From: Flaccisagitta enflata
Taxonomy: Eukaryota > Chaetognatha > Sagittoidea > Aphragmophora
DNA: 64,000 nucleotides
Direction of reading: 5' to 3'
Assembly (NCBI GenBank): GCA_965153355.1
Contig: OZ231127.1
Location: 82,026,001-82,090,000 of the forward strand
Shown: in pieces, positions 54,395 to 64,000 of the stretch
Numbering within the stretch: position 1 is the first letter of the stretch
How the letters are laid out: every line of letters starts with the position of its first letter
The notes under the pieces: model-generated
Database searches by the model: none
What the model was told of the DNA's origin: nothing
Seen by the model: only the letters and a program-made list of their open reading frames with translations
Translations under genes and position numbers: made by a program

Positions 54395-55736
54395 GATGAT
54401 CCCTTCTTCATCCTCTTCCTCCTCCTCGCCCCTTTACGCCTTTTGGTTCTCTCTCTCAGCCTCGATATTTTTCCTGCAACCAGACATTCCTTCCTCTTTC
54501 GCCGGTCTCTCGATTTGGGTCCGTTTGTTGGGTGTCTCCTCCTTCTCCCATCTCATGTTTCTCGGCGATTCTGCTTCCTCGAGTGGAGCTGGACTACGAC
54601 CCACGCCCTGGATTCTTTATTCTTACGGAATCGGGCTTCCGGCGGCGGCGGAAGTGATGGCCGTCTCCGGCGTCGATGTCGGCGTCAATCCTAGAACTCT
54701 TCTCTACGCTTTAACGGTCGTTATCGCCGTCGGCTTGGCTCTTGGTGGCCTCTGGCCGCATCTATCCTCTGCATCCTCCTCTTCCTCCTCATCAAAGTCG
54801 GCGCCCAATGAAGATGATATAGGAGGCAGATCATTGGACAATCATCACCGTCGGAATTTCAGGGAAAACATCGCTCCTCGGATGCAATTGAGTTTGATAA
54901 CATTAACCATCGTCGCTTCTTTATTCGAATGGGCGACGCTTCCGTCGACGTCTCGACTTTGGAACGACGCCGGCATATTCCGTCCTAACGTCCCGCCCAT
55001 TTTCTCCGTTATCTCGCTGTTATTTTCTTCTCTGGCTATCATCTCTAAACTCGAACCGGACAACTGTAAAGATCTGATCGCGTCGCATCATCATCATCAT
55101 CAACCTTCGGACTTGCGGAAAAGTCGCTTTTCCATCATGCTTAAGACAGCGTTTAACACGTCGACTCTTTCCAACTTCTTAGTCATCATCAGTTTTCTTA
55201 TCCTCGTCAGTTCCGTCAGTTGGAAAACCCTTCACCCAACCACGCGTCACGTTTTCTTCCTCCTCGTTTCTCTCCATTTCGCTCTCTTGCGCGCCGACCC
55301 TCTCCTCTTCCCTCCCTCCAACGGATGGGGTTTCAAAACGGAGCGGACTTCGTTTTTTGTCGTCGGCGCGTTGTTCTTTTATTGCGGCATCATGCAAATG
55401 GCCGCCATTTGCGCTTCGCGGTTTTGGCGCGCGCGCGTCGGCGTCGTAGAATCCACGCTGCATTTGGTGGAGATTGTGTTGAGCGTGACGTTAGTCCCTT
55501 GCGCGGCGTTGACGGCGTCTCAGATCGGCGGCGCAGACGGGCTGTTTCCCGGCATGCCTTTTTGGTCGACGACGTCGTTGTCGTCTCTTCCTCCTCTCGC
55601 GGCCTTCTCCTTGGCGTCTCTTCCGGCGTCGGTGCTTTTATTCGTCATCGGGACTTCCGGTTTCGCCAAAATTGTCGCCGGTTTGGAATTCGCCTTTTCC
55701 GTCGTTCTGTTATCTTCGCATGTCGCGTTGGAATGA
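52242..55736 (+). CDS. Large multi-pass membrane protein, 1,164 residues, unrecognised
   Basis: Intronless frame. The first 100 residues are polar and Ser/Asp-rich (SVSDSDSDGSFLDS), suggesting a cytosolic tail. After FDLTKYDVDEPFRYDAVIAT there are more than twenty hydrophobic segments of about 20 residues spread to the C-terminus, separated by short loops. No transporter, receptor or enzyme signature was recognised. Three loops carry polyserine coded by TCA/TCG/TCC repeats (near 54115-54145, 54356-54430 and 54765-54795). The even hydrophobicity and GC-rich third positions over 3.5 kb show it is a genuine gene. The ATG was chosen after in-frame stops; a second Met follows at once. Function unknown. 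Confidence 0.85.
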
Positions 55737-56395
55737 TGACGGACGAGAGGGAAGTTGGAAGGGATTTGTCTTGCATTGGGGAAAGAAAAGCAGCTTTAAA
55801 ACGCAATCTTTTGATTCGTAGTAGTAAAATTGTTAGGAATTGCTTTTTTTTGTCAATCCCTGAATTAATTTATGATCATCGCACGTTAGTTTTATGATTT
55901 ATTATATTCATAACGATCTTTGTTTTACTTTCATACATTTTGTTCGGTTTTGATAAGTACTGGTTCTTTCGGATAGTGACCTGTATATGCTGATCCGAAA
56001 GTTACAGACAAGCCGTCATGAATTATTACACTGTCATCGATAGTCAGCTATTTGATTAGTGTGCATCGATTCGCCACCATCGATAATGTAAGAATCAATT
56101 CTATTTCTAGTTATTTCGATTAACGTCTTTATTTTTCAGTCAGGAGCCCAGTAACTAGAAACTGTCCCTCGTCAATTCAAAATTTTGAACTGCGAGACGA
56201 AAGGGCGGCAGATTTCTTCCCTGCATGGACAGCAGCAGAAAGAGTTTCTGGAATCACGGAGTCAGAGAATGGATATCCAGTGAAACCAGTTAGCTACTGC
56301 TAAAGATCAACCACCCCTTATTTATTACTCTTGATGAAAGGAATGAGCAGGAGCTGAGGTGTGATGCCCATGGTCGCGGCGATTACTACAGCAAA
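55737..56395. other. Intergenic or 5' region of the KH gene
   Basis: A possible acceptor (TTATTTTTCAG near 56139) opens a 50-codon frame (NCPSSIQNFELRDERAADFF) that ends at TAA near 56302. A different frame is open from about 56293 into the KH gene start (LDERNEQELRCDAHGRGDYY). Either could be an exon or 5' UTR; neither can be joined cleanly. Confidence 0.35.
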
Positions 56396-58537
56396 ATGAT
56401 GATCAACTCCGCCGTCCAGGAAGTCGCCAAGTCATCGTCGACGTTGGATGTAATTCCTCCTCCTTCCGGCGATCGTTCCTTCGCGGAAGTGGTGGCCAAT
56501 CGAGTCGAGGTTCCTTCTGTCGTGAATGTTGAAGAGGTCACTGAAGTTGCTGGAGAAACAACGGCCGCGATAGAATCCAAGGCGATCGGGAGGGCGGAAG
56601 CAAAGGCGATTGCGATGGCGGCCAGAGAGATGCAGATGCCTCGAGCGTCGACGTCGTCTTTCTCTTCCGACGAGATTTCTCCACGAGGTGTCGACGCCAA
56701 GACAACGTCCAAGGCAGTCGTCAACTTCGAAGATGACGAAGAGGAGATTGAGAAACGAGCGACGGACAGCGGCTACGAGTCAGACCGCCGGAAATCATTT
56801 TCTTCTTCCCTTTCCGCCGCCGAGCCTCAGAAAGCCGAGGGCGCCGTTGTTTCTACCGTTAGCGCCACCCCTCAGATTACCAGTAGTACTCCCCGAGTTG
56901 CCCCCAATGCGGCAGCGGCCTCCGGTCCCCGAAGTGATAGAGGAAAGAATGAGCCATTGCCAAGAATCAAAGAGTGTAGGCTGCTGCCCTCTATTCCGCC
57001 CTTGTGGCCTGGCCAACGATCTCTGCCGCCGATTTGGCCCACTCATCATCATTATCATCATCAGTATCATCACCATCATCATCATCATTCAGCTTTGGCC
57101 ATTCACCGACAGGCACAGGCTCAGGCACTCGCTCATGCTCGTGCTCAAGCCCAAGCCCATGCCCAAGCCCAGGCCCAGATTCAACAGATCCGTCCACTGA
57201 TGCCGCATCCGGCTCTGCAACACAAACAAGCGGAAGCGGCGTTGAGTAGGATTCATCCTCGGTTGTTGGACGTCCATGCGAAGCTGCCACTGCCTGCTCA
57301 AGCCCCAATTCCTCAACAAGCTGCTGCAAAGCTTGCGCAAGGACTTCCACCCGTTGTGCTTCCTCTGCCGATCTGCTGCAAAGCTCCAGCTGTTGGACCT
57401 AAAGAGGTTTGCTGTAAATGATTGCGTCGTCACTTAGTTAATAAGTTTATTTTTCTGGGGCCTTCGTTACTAAAAGTTCCTGCATGTATCTATCTTTACG
57501 GGTTGAGGCCTAAGTCGGGAGCTGTTGTTGATAGAATTGGCGATATGTTTTTACTCGCAATTGAAGCCTAATGCTAATGTTAGTGCGATTGGGGTGTTTC
57601 TTGGTGTGATTTGGGCTTTGGGCGCTCAAGGCTTTTGTTTATGAGATTTGAGAATCTTTTTGGTACAATTAGGGGTTTTGTTAGTGCTATTATAGTTTGT
57701 TGGTGTAATGTTCATGTCATTGCTGCGTATGTTTATTTTCTTACGAGGCTCGAAAATACGTAATCCCGAAGTATGCCGTTGGCTTTGTTATTGGCCATAA
57801 TGGAACTCGTATTCAAGGTAAAGATCAAAAGATCAGAACGCCTATGAATGATAAATTGAAAGGTATTGATAGGCGTGAGAAGTTGAGTGTTAGTTTATAA
57901 GATGTCTCTGGAAGAATAGGTTCCTAGTGAGTAGGTTGTCAACTGGACCGCAGTATATATCACAACTTTTCCACCATACCAGTCGACCCTACTAAAACAA
58001 GTCCAACACCTTACAGTCGCGTTCGGTTGTTAAGACCAAAAGACTAAATGGCAAAGACTAAAAGACAAAGATTAAGGCTTAGAATGACATGAAATAACTT
58101 AGAATGACTTATAATGACTTAGAATGACACAATATGACAAAATTCAAATGATGAAAAAAAAATTTAACAATGATTTATCATGACTTAAATGACTTGAAAT
58201 AACTTAAAATGATTTAAAAAGAAACATAAAACGACGATAAAAAGTTAGAGTTTTGGACCGACCAACAGACAAAGCTGCAAAGCGGGTCATAGAGTCGCGT
58301 GCTTGCGACTAGAAATAAGGTTTTTACCCTTTTCAAATGTGTTCAGCGACGCGCGATGTGAGTGGAGCGACGGTTTTGTTGCTCGGAGACAAGGACGAGC
58401 ATCAGTCCATCATTCAAGTGTTGGGCACTCCGGGCCAGATTCACGACGCCGTCTACCTCATGAAGGAGAACATCATCCGTCACTCGGGAATGTTCATCGG
58501 CGATATCCATGGAATGCTCAAACCAATCGCCGATTAA
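56396..58537 (+). CDS. Single KH-domain RNA-binding protein
   Basis: Three exons, 56396-57406, 57748-57817 and 58347-58537, join (phases 0 and 1) to about 423 residues. The first 337 residues are low complexity: acidic/Ser-rich, Pro-rich, a His cluster (HHYHHQYHHHHHHH, about 220-235) and an AQAQAHAQ stretch. The KH domain is rebuilt across the introns: YVIPKYAVGFVIGHNGTRIQ, then ATRDVSGATVLLLGDKDEHQ, then IIQVLGTPGQIHDAVYLMKE. GHNG is the GXXG nucleic-acid-binding loop, and GTPGQIHDA is the usual third strand and helix. The closest pattern in memory is PCBP/hnRNP K or MASK type KH; orthology is unclear. It ends HGMLKPIAD. Start uncertain: the frame is open about 100 bp upstream. Confidence 0.75.
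58255..58316 (+). mobile_element. SINE-like unit, 3' fragment (KH gene intron 2)
   Basis: GGACCGACCAACAGACAAAG...GTCATAGAGTCGCG...GCGACTAGAAATA matches the 3' part of the other copies. It ends about 30 bp before the exon 3 acceptor. Confidence 0.5.
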
Positions 58538-59358
58538 ACAAAGCGGTATATACAATTACAAGTTACAATTCTAACTGTATAGTAGGTCAGTCCGTCTGTC
58601 TCTTGTAAATCTTTCCAACATATTGCAACGATCGCAATGACGCATCTCGGGTTGCCTGGGTGGGCATTTTTGAGGATGACTGGATGAGGATCCCGTATCT
58701 TTTCACTGCACAGAAGGAATACTGCATCCAGTGTGGCGTTCTCCGAACTGATAAGAAGACGAACTGCGCAAACCAGCACATTGCCCAAGAGAAACCGCCA
58801 GCATCTGCCGCGCTGCGCTTTTATCACTGGTTCCAGTTCAGTTTCTTCGGAACAACTACATATGTATTTAACTTATTGCTCTATTTGATATTCTATTCTC
58901 CAACTACTTCTTAAGAGACGACGCTATTGATTTAACGAAGACGTAGCTTTAGATAAGTCTCACTCGCTCCTGTCGTCATCGGTTGATTTATGTTGCGGAA
59001 AAAAACATATCGCTCTTTGGTTGTCGATCACGTCATAGTAGGGTTGATAGCTAAAAAGACTATAAGTATGCCACTTGTGAAAGTTTCTATAGCTTATTTT
59101 GATAGGTGTAGCATGGTACGTCGATTGTCTGTTAAGATTAAAGAGTTTGTATTTTAGTTTACAACTCCTGCGATTTCTAGCGTTAATCAGTGTTTCAACC
59201 ATTCCTACCGTTTATAATATCTCTTATCAGAAAACGTAGAGAGTATGTGGATCAGACCCGTAGTGAATATGAAGAGTGATCGATTCGTCTCTCCATATAA
59301 GACAGACTAACAAAACGTGGATGGTAACGAAACTGGAAGGCGGAAGTATCGTGTATCT
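58538..59358. other. Intergenic after the KH gene
   Basis: An open frame at 58660-58914 (EYCIQCGVLRTDKKTNCANQ) has paired cysteines but no recognisable domain or clean splice sites, so it is not called. The rest is AT-rich. Confidence 0.4.
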
Positions 59359-59452
59359 ATGACTCAATTGGCTTATGCTAAAATGTGGATCGTGCTCTTC
59401 ATTCTCTCATGGATGGACGTCTTGTTCGATGTTCACCACGCAAAGGAAAATG
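59359..59452 (+). CDS. Candidate first exon with signal peptide
   Basis: ATG at 59359 opens MTQLAYAKMWIVLFILSWMD then VLFDVHHAKEN, an N-terminal hydrophobic core typical of a signal peptide. A strong donor follows (AAAATG|GTAAGA, phase 1). No next exon was found. The exon lies 15 bp beyond the CFAP20DC stop on the opposite strand, so the two transcripts would overlap tail to head. Confidence 0.4.
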
Positions 59453-59467
59453 GTAAGAATCGGGATT

Positions 59468-59798
59468 TCAACATAACTCGTAGTATTTATTTGTTTTCGG
59501 ATCAAAATAACAATTTAAAACGGGATCGAACATAAGTTCAAGAATTTCATCATTTTCTCCGGCTGTTTCTGCGGCTTCGTCATGTTCCGTTTGTTCCGGT
59601 GAATTGATTCGCTTGTTTTCGTCGTCTGCTTCGTGACATGATTTGACGGAGATGGGCACTGTTTCTCTTTGTCCCTGCAATTTTGATTCCGGTTGAGGAT
59701 CCTTCTGAAATAGCGAGATAATAGTGTGATCTTTCTTTCTTTCTTGCTTTCTTTCTTGCTTTCTTTCTTTCTTGCTTTCTTTCTTGCTTTCTTTCTTG

Positions 59799-59845
<47 letters not shown>

Positions 59846-62800
59846 TCAATCTTCATTTCTCTCGCCTTTATCCTCTTGTCTCTCTCGCCATTTATCATCC
59901 ATCTTTCTCGCCTTGATATACTATATCTGTCTATCCTCCTTTCTTGCCTTTTTTCTCCACTCTTACCAGCTTTCCTCCTTTCTCGCAATCCTTCCGCCTT
60001 CGTGGCTATCTTTTCTCTTTTAAAGCCTTCTTTCCTTGTAGCCTTCATTGTAGCTTGACTTCCTTTGTAGCTTGCCTTCTTCCTTTGTAGCTTGCCTTCT
60101 TCCTTTGTAGCTTCTTTCTTTCTTAGCCTTCTTTCCGTCTTTGTAGCCTTCTTTTCCCCTTTGTAGCATCCGCCTTTCTCTCTCTGTACCTCGCCTGATG
60201 ACGGATTTTCAGCAATAGTAACGGGTGGGCTGAAAAGATTTCCCCAGTCGCGTGGATTGGAAGATCTGACTATGAGAGTATCGGGTAGAGGCAGAGATAC
60301 GCCCATCTGCATCTCGTTTTCGTAGTTGTACTTGGATGGCTGCGGGGGCGGCTTCATCGTCGACAATGTCGTGTCGTCTGTGCAAGAGTTCAAATGGTGA
60401 AAACTTTTGAATAGTTAAGGCTAATTAACAATAACATGTCTAACATTTCCCAACCGACCGATGGACCGATGGACGTACGAACCAACAGACGGGCGATTGT
60501 AGTAGCTTCCATACCTGAATGATCCGAATCGCTGTCATCGTGATACACGTGCTTCTCGATACTGTCTGTAGATAGCAAACTGCTGTCTTCTTGCTTCTCT
60601 TCGTCGTTTCCGCTCTCCGAGGTTGTCTCCATGGCTGCAACATTTTTGGAAGAAAACGAACAAATGTAAAGCGAGTATAGTCTAGATCATAACGCAAAAA
60701 ACGACGTTATTCACCTCCTCTCGAATCTAAATTTTCTAATTTGCATAAGTGCGTTACTCACAAGTTTCGAGGTAAGGCGTTGTGACGTTGGCTTCCGAGC
60801 GTGCCTTGTTGGTGGCTTTGATCTGCGCCACGGGATTCTCACTTCCGTCGTTGTCGTCTTGACGGCGCGGCGATGGTGATGGTGAGTTCTCTAGCTCTTG
60901 TTGCCTTTTGAGCGAAGCCAGCATTTCGGCCTCGAGAGTGTCAGCTTGAGATGTGAAAAAGAATGAGGGATTTTAGTCTTGAATCAAGATCAGTGCGTAT
61001 GTTGTATGGCTCATATGCATAAACCTATTTAGCTTGTTAATATATGGACACTCTAAAAGTAAGATGGTAAGATGTTGTACCAGAATGAATTGATTTGAAA
61101 CAACTCCGATGGGACCATTCTAGGGTCATTTTGTTTAGGCGCATGATTTTTTCCAAAACTGTTGCCTCTTTTCAAGCGTCTGCATATCATTGCATTATAT
61201 TTCGGTGAATATCTGTACTCACTGAGATCGGTATTGACGACAGGCGTTATGACGAAATTCGGTTCCAGCGTCGTTTTGTCCATCGTTGTTTTTAGTCTCT
61301 CTGTCATCGAGGTGGTTTTCCTCTCCTCTTCCTCCTCGCCCTTTGTTACCCCATCACTCTCGTCTCCCTTCCCATCGTCCTCCAGACTTCTCTTCAATAT
61401 TTCCTCGTAGTCTTTGGCCTCCTTGTACTCTTCCTCTCTCTTTCTCGATTCCTCGTCGCTGTCCGACGACTGATAATGAAACCGCGTCAATTGCGGTTTT
61501 TGCTGCAACAAGTTTCTGGTGGTAGGCGACAGTCTCACCGTCGTTCTTTTGGGTTGCCGGTCGATTTGTTCAACTACGTTGTCCATTGTATGTTTGTCAG
61601 TCACACTGTCTCCCGCTTGATAATCACCATTGACGCCCACCAGTTGGTTACCATGACTGTTGATTATGCTTCCATCACTTTCTCTCCTGTCACCACCACC
61701 ACTACTACTACCACCACCACTACCACCTCTTCCACCCGACCGCGTCCCCGATCTTCCTCCCGTCCTGCGTCTAATTCTAGTTGGTGGATACGGTGTTTTA
61801 AACTCAATCTCGCGCGATGCTGACGACGATGGTGACCTCCCAACTCTTTCGTCACCCTCGACGCCGTGCAAGCGAAAGTCATCTTCCGGTTTGGCCACGC
61901 TACCGCGTCTTCTTTGTAAAATTTCAGTTGATACACTAGCTGCACCGTCGTCCTCTTCGTCATCTGCTAGTCTCTCCGATTTGTGCCTTCTTGACGATGA
62001 TGCCGATGAGGTGACGCCGAGATTATGGACATCGTCTCTTTCCACAGAAGGGGGACGAGTAGTCGATGATTCCGTCCAACACGGTGATGGATGACGTTGT
62101 TTGGGTGGGCAGCTGAAAACAAACAGATTGCCGGTTCCTTTCTCTCCGTCATCGTGGTCAGTTTCAGACCCATCCCGCTGCAGTCGGTTGTCATTCGGGG
62201 ATGATGATAGTTTTTGCGCCGCGGATCTGATATTCTCTCCCGTTTCTGATTGACTGAGTCGAAAACGCGGACTTTCAATGGTTTGTCCATTCAATTGTAA
62301 GCCCTTGAAATTGGGCTCGCTTCCAACTTTCTTCAACAAATTAGGATGATGCTGGTCCAAAAGCGCGCCATCTTTCGGGTCCGTGGCCGATTTCCCCCGA
62401 CGTTCTTTGCTGGCGCTGCGCGTGCGTTGCGGCGTTTTGTCAATCAGACGAGGAATTTTCGATGTCTTATTTTCTTGCTTGTTGTTGTTGTTATTATTCC
62501 TTACTTGGTGGTCGGGCAGGGGTTTCGTTTCGAGCATTTGCTCTTCTTTTTGACCATCTTTGGAATAACACTGTTTTGTCGCTCCAGTTGAGTCGAATAC
62601 AATCTCCTTTGTTGTAAGCTTCAGTTTGTCCTCCTCGCTTCGTTCATTGTCCTGACTTGTCCTTGGATCATCCTGTCTTGTCCTATGATCTTTTGTCGTT
62701 TTCGTGACTTTTCCCTGATGTCTCTTCTTTCTTGTCGAGGATTCTGACGTTGCGTTGAGACTCGTTGTTGAGTTGGCTCTGCCGTCGTTGAAGGACTTGT

Positions 62801-64000
62801 TCAAATTGGAAGAAGAAAGAGACTCGGGCAGACCCGAGGATGGGGTAACAGACGCCGCCGCCGCTCTGACTTTCGTCACGTTGATGACTTGAGTGACGGC
62901 GGTGACGTCGGGATGAAGTTGTAGATGGCGCGGGATGAAGGTCGACGTCGTCGCCATTTCCGGTCCCTCGACATTCTCGTCAAGTCCGAGTTGTTGGTCG
63001 TCGCCGGAAGTGTCAAAGGGCGGATCCTTCATTGTGAAAAGACGCTTGACTTTGCAGGCGGCCGAAATGCCGATGGATTCCAGCGACCGGAAACATTGGC
63101 CTCTCCACGTGTCGCCGACGAAAGACGCCAGATCCAGACAGAGATTGGCCCAGACGCCTTTGCGTAGGATCGTTAACGGGATTTTGGCGTGAAGCGGGGT
63201 CAAGGAGACTTCTTTGAAACTGGTCGATAGCAGGATCCGCTTTTTGATGCTGCTCAAATCCGTCACGGCCAACTCTTTTCATTTTTGGCGGGTCCATAAG
63301 TAAAGTATGGTTGTGTCCGATTTATGGTGATCAGCGCAGCAACGAGTGAAAAGGGGAGAAGGGATAAAAATAGAAAAAATCGGATGATATGTCTGCAATA
63401 AGCAAAGCTTGCTTAAGTGACAATTCAAATGTATGTGCGGTTAAGTTATGAGAAAGAAAATTGAGGGGTTAATTCTTGTTCATCATCTGATTTTATTCGG
63501 AAGTTGGATGATTTTTCTAAAAGTAATCTACTCTTTCAGTACATCTTCACCTATGTTGAATTCTCCCCCTTGAGGGACATGGCATTGTAGAACTAAGTAT
63601 CGCTGAAGGAGTGACAGTGACAGTTTTGGATCCTTTGGTAAGGTCATCCTCGTCGCCGTTGAGCTACCTTCCAGCTTGAAGACGTATGATTTTGCCTAAG
63701 AAACAAGAAAAAGATCAGTGTCTGCACCACTTTTATTTTTTGCAAACACAACTTTTCTCTTGGGATCTTTTGACTCAATTTATTCAACTTTCCATCAAAT
63801 ACAACTTTTCTCAAAACTGATATGATTAGGTAATGTGCATCCAAAGACTTTTACGTTTAGAAGCAAAACAACACTCCCATTTCACAAATCACGCTGAATC
63901 ACTTTTCAAGCTCGACCTCTTTATCAAATTCTTTCTCTAATCCGTTGGAGGGTAACTTCCATTTCGAGCCCGGATCGCGTCCATTTGCGCTGAAAATTTC
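59468..64000 (-). CDS. CFAP20DC: CFAP20 domain-containing protein (CFAP20DC/C3orf67), N-terminus off window
   Basis: Eight minus-strand exons, in transcript order: 63917-64000 (continues beyond the window), 63551-63695, 61223-63274, 60762-60944, 60516/60515-60634, 60190-60377 and 59468-59704, with one more 5' exon expected. The first three rebuild the CFAP20-like domain: [76 protein letters not shown] and [20 protein letters not shown], then [15 protein letters not shown]. The large exon is a disordered Ser/Arg-rich region with many SR and D/E stretches. The last exons hold [17 protein letters not shown] and end in the family C-terminus [20 protein letters not shown]. Phases agree at every joint. 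CFAP20 is an axonemal inner-junction protein; this paralogue family is ciliary but poorly characterised. (CTTT)n lies in the last intron at about 59732-59847. Seven exons are directly located here. Confidence 0.93.

Noticed and set aside
58660-58914. Cys-containing frame after the KH gene
   Set aside because: No splice sites, start context or recognisable domain; kept only as a note.

Overview
This is nuclear DNA from a eukaryote, most likely an invertebrate animal with cilia. The genes are split by GT-AG introns whose phases close exactly. The gene set includes a rabankyrin-5 (BTB + ankyrin + FYVE), an ERMP1-type ER metallopeptidase and a CFAP20DC-type ciliary protein. The rest is packed with simple repeats, LINE and Penelope-like fragments, and short inverted-repeat elements. 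I cannot name the phylum from sequence alone. There are no operons, CRISPR arrays, tRNAs or rRNAs that I can support.

Layout. 1-2.06 kb: exons of an unrecognised coiled-coil gene on the plus strand. 2.06-13.4 kb: satellite and dispersed-repeat desert containing an 8-bp satellite, a 2,044-bp tandem duplication, foldback elements and SINE-like units, with one possible further exon at 12.2 kb. 13.5-20.9 kb: one decayed LINE in plus orientation, broken by nested non-autonomous elements. Three of these have near-perfect 8-bp target duplications, and removing each restores the LINE reading frame. 20.9-26.0 kb: simple repeats, a foldback element, a possible minus-strand terminal exon, and a 5'-truncated CR1/Jockey-like LINE on the minus strand.

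26.1-64 kb is gene-dense. In order: ERMP1 (2 exons, +); a mitochondrial monomeric-type NADP isocitrate dehydrogenase (5 exons, +); ANKFY1/rabankyrin-5 (16 exons, +); a charged RS/RE-rich protein whose N-terminus matches the POLR1D isoform 2 family (+), with a 667-bp transposon in its last codons; a large multi-pass membrane protein (1 exon, +); a single-KH RNA-binding protein (3 exons, +); a possible signal-peptide first exon (+); and CFAP20DC (8 exons seen, -), whose 5' end runs off the window.

The genes do not form one pathway; they are ordinary housekeeping, trafficking and ciliary genes. The distinctive material is the mobile DNA: several inverted-repeat element families with readable target duplications, a transposon in a coding exon that could be spliced as an intron, and a bacterial-type monomeric IDH carrying introns and a mitochondrial leader.
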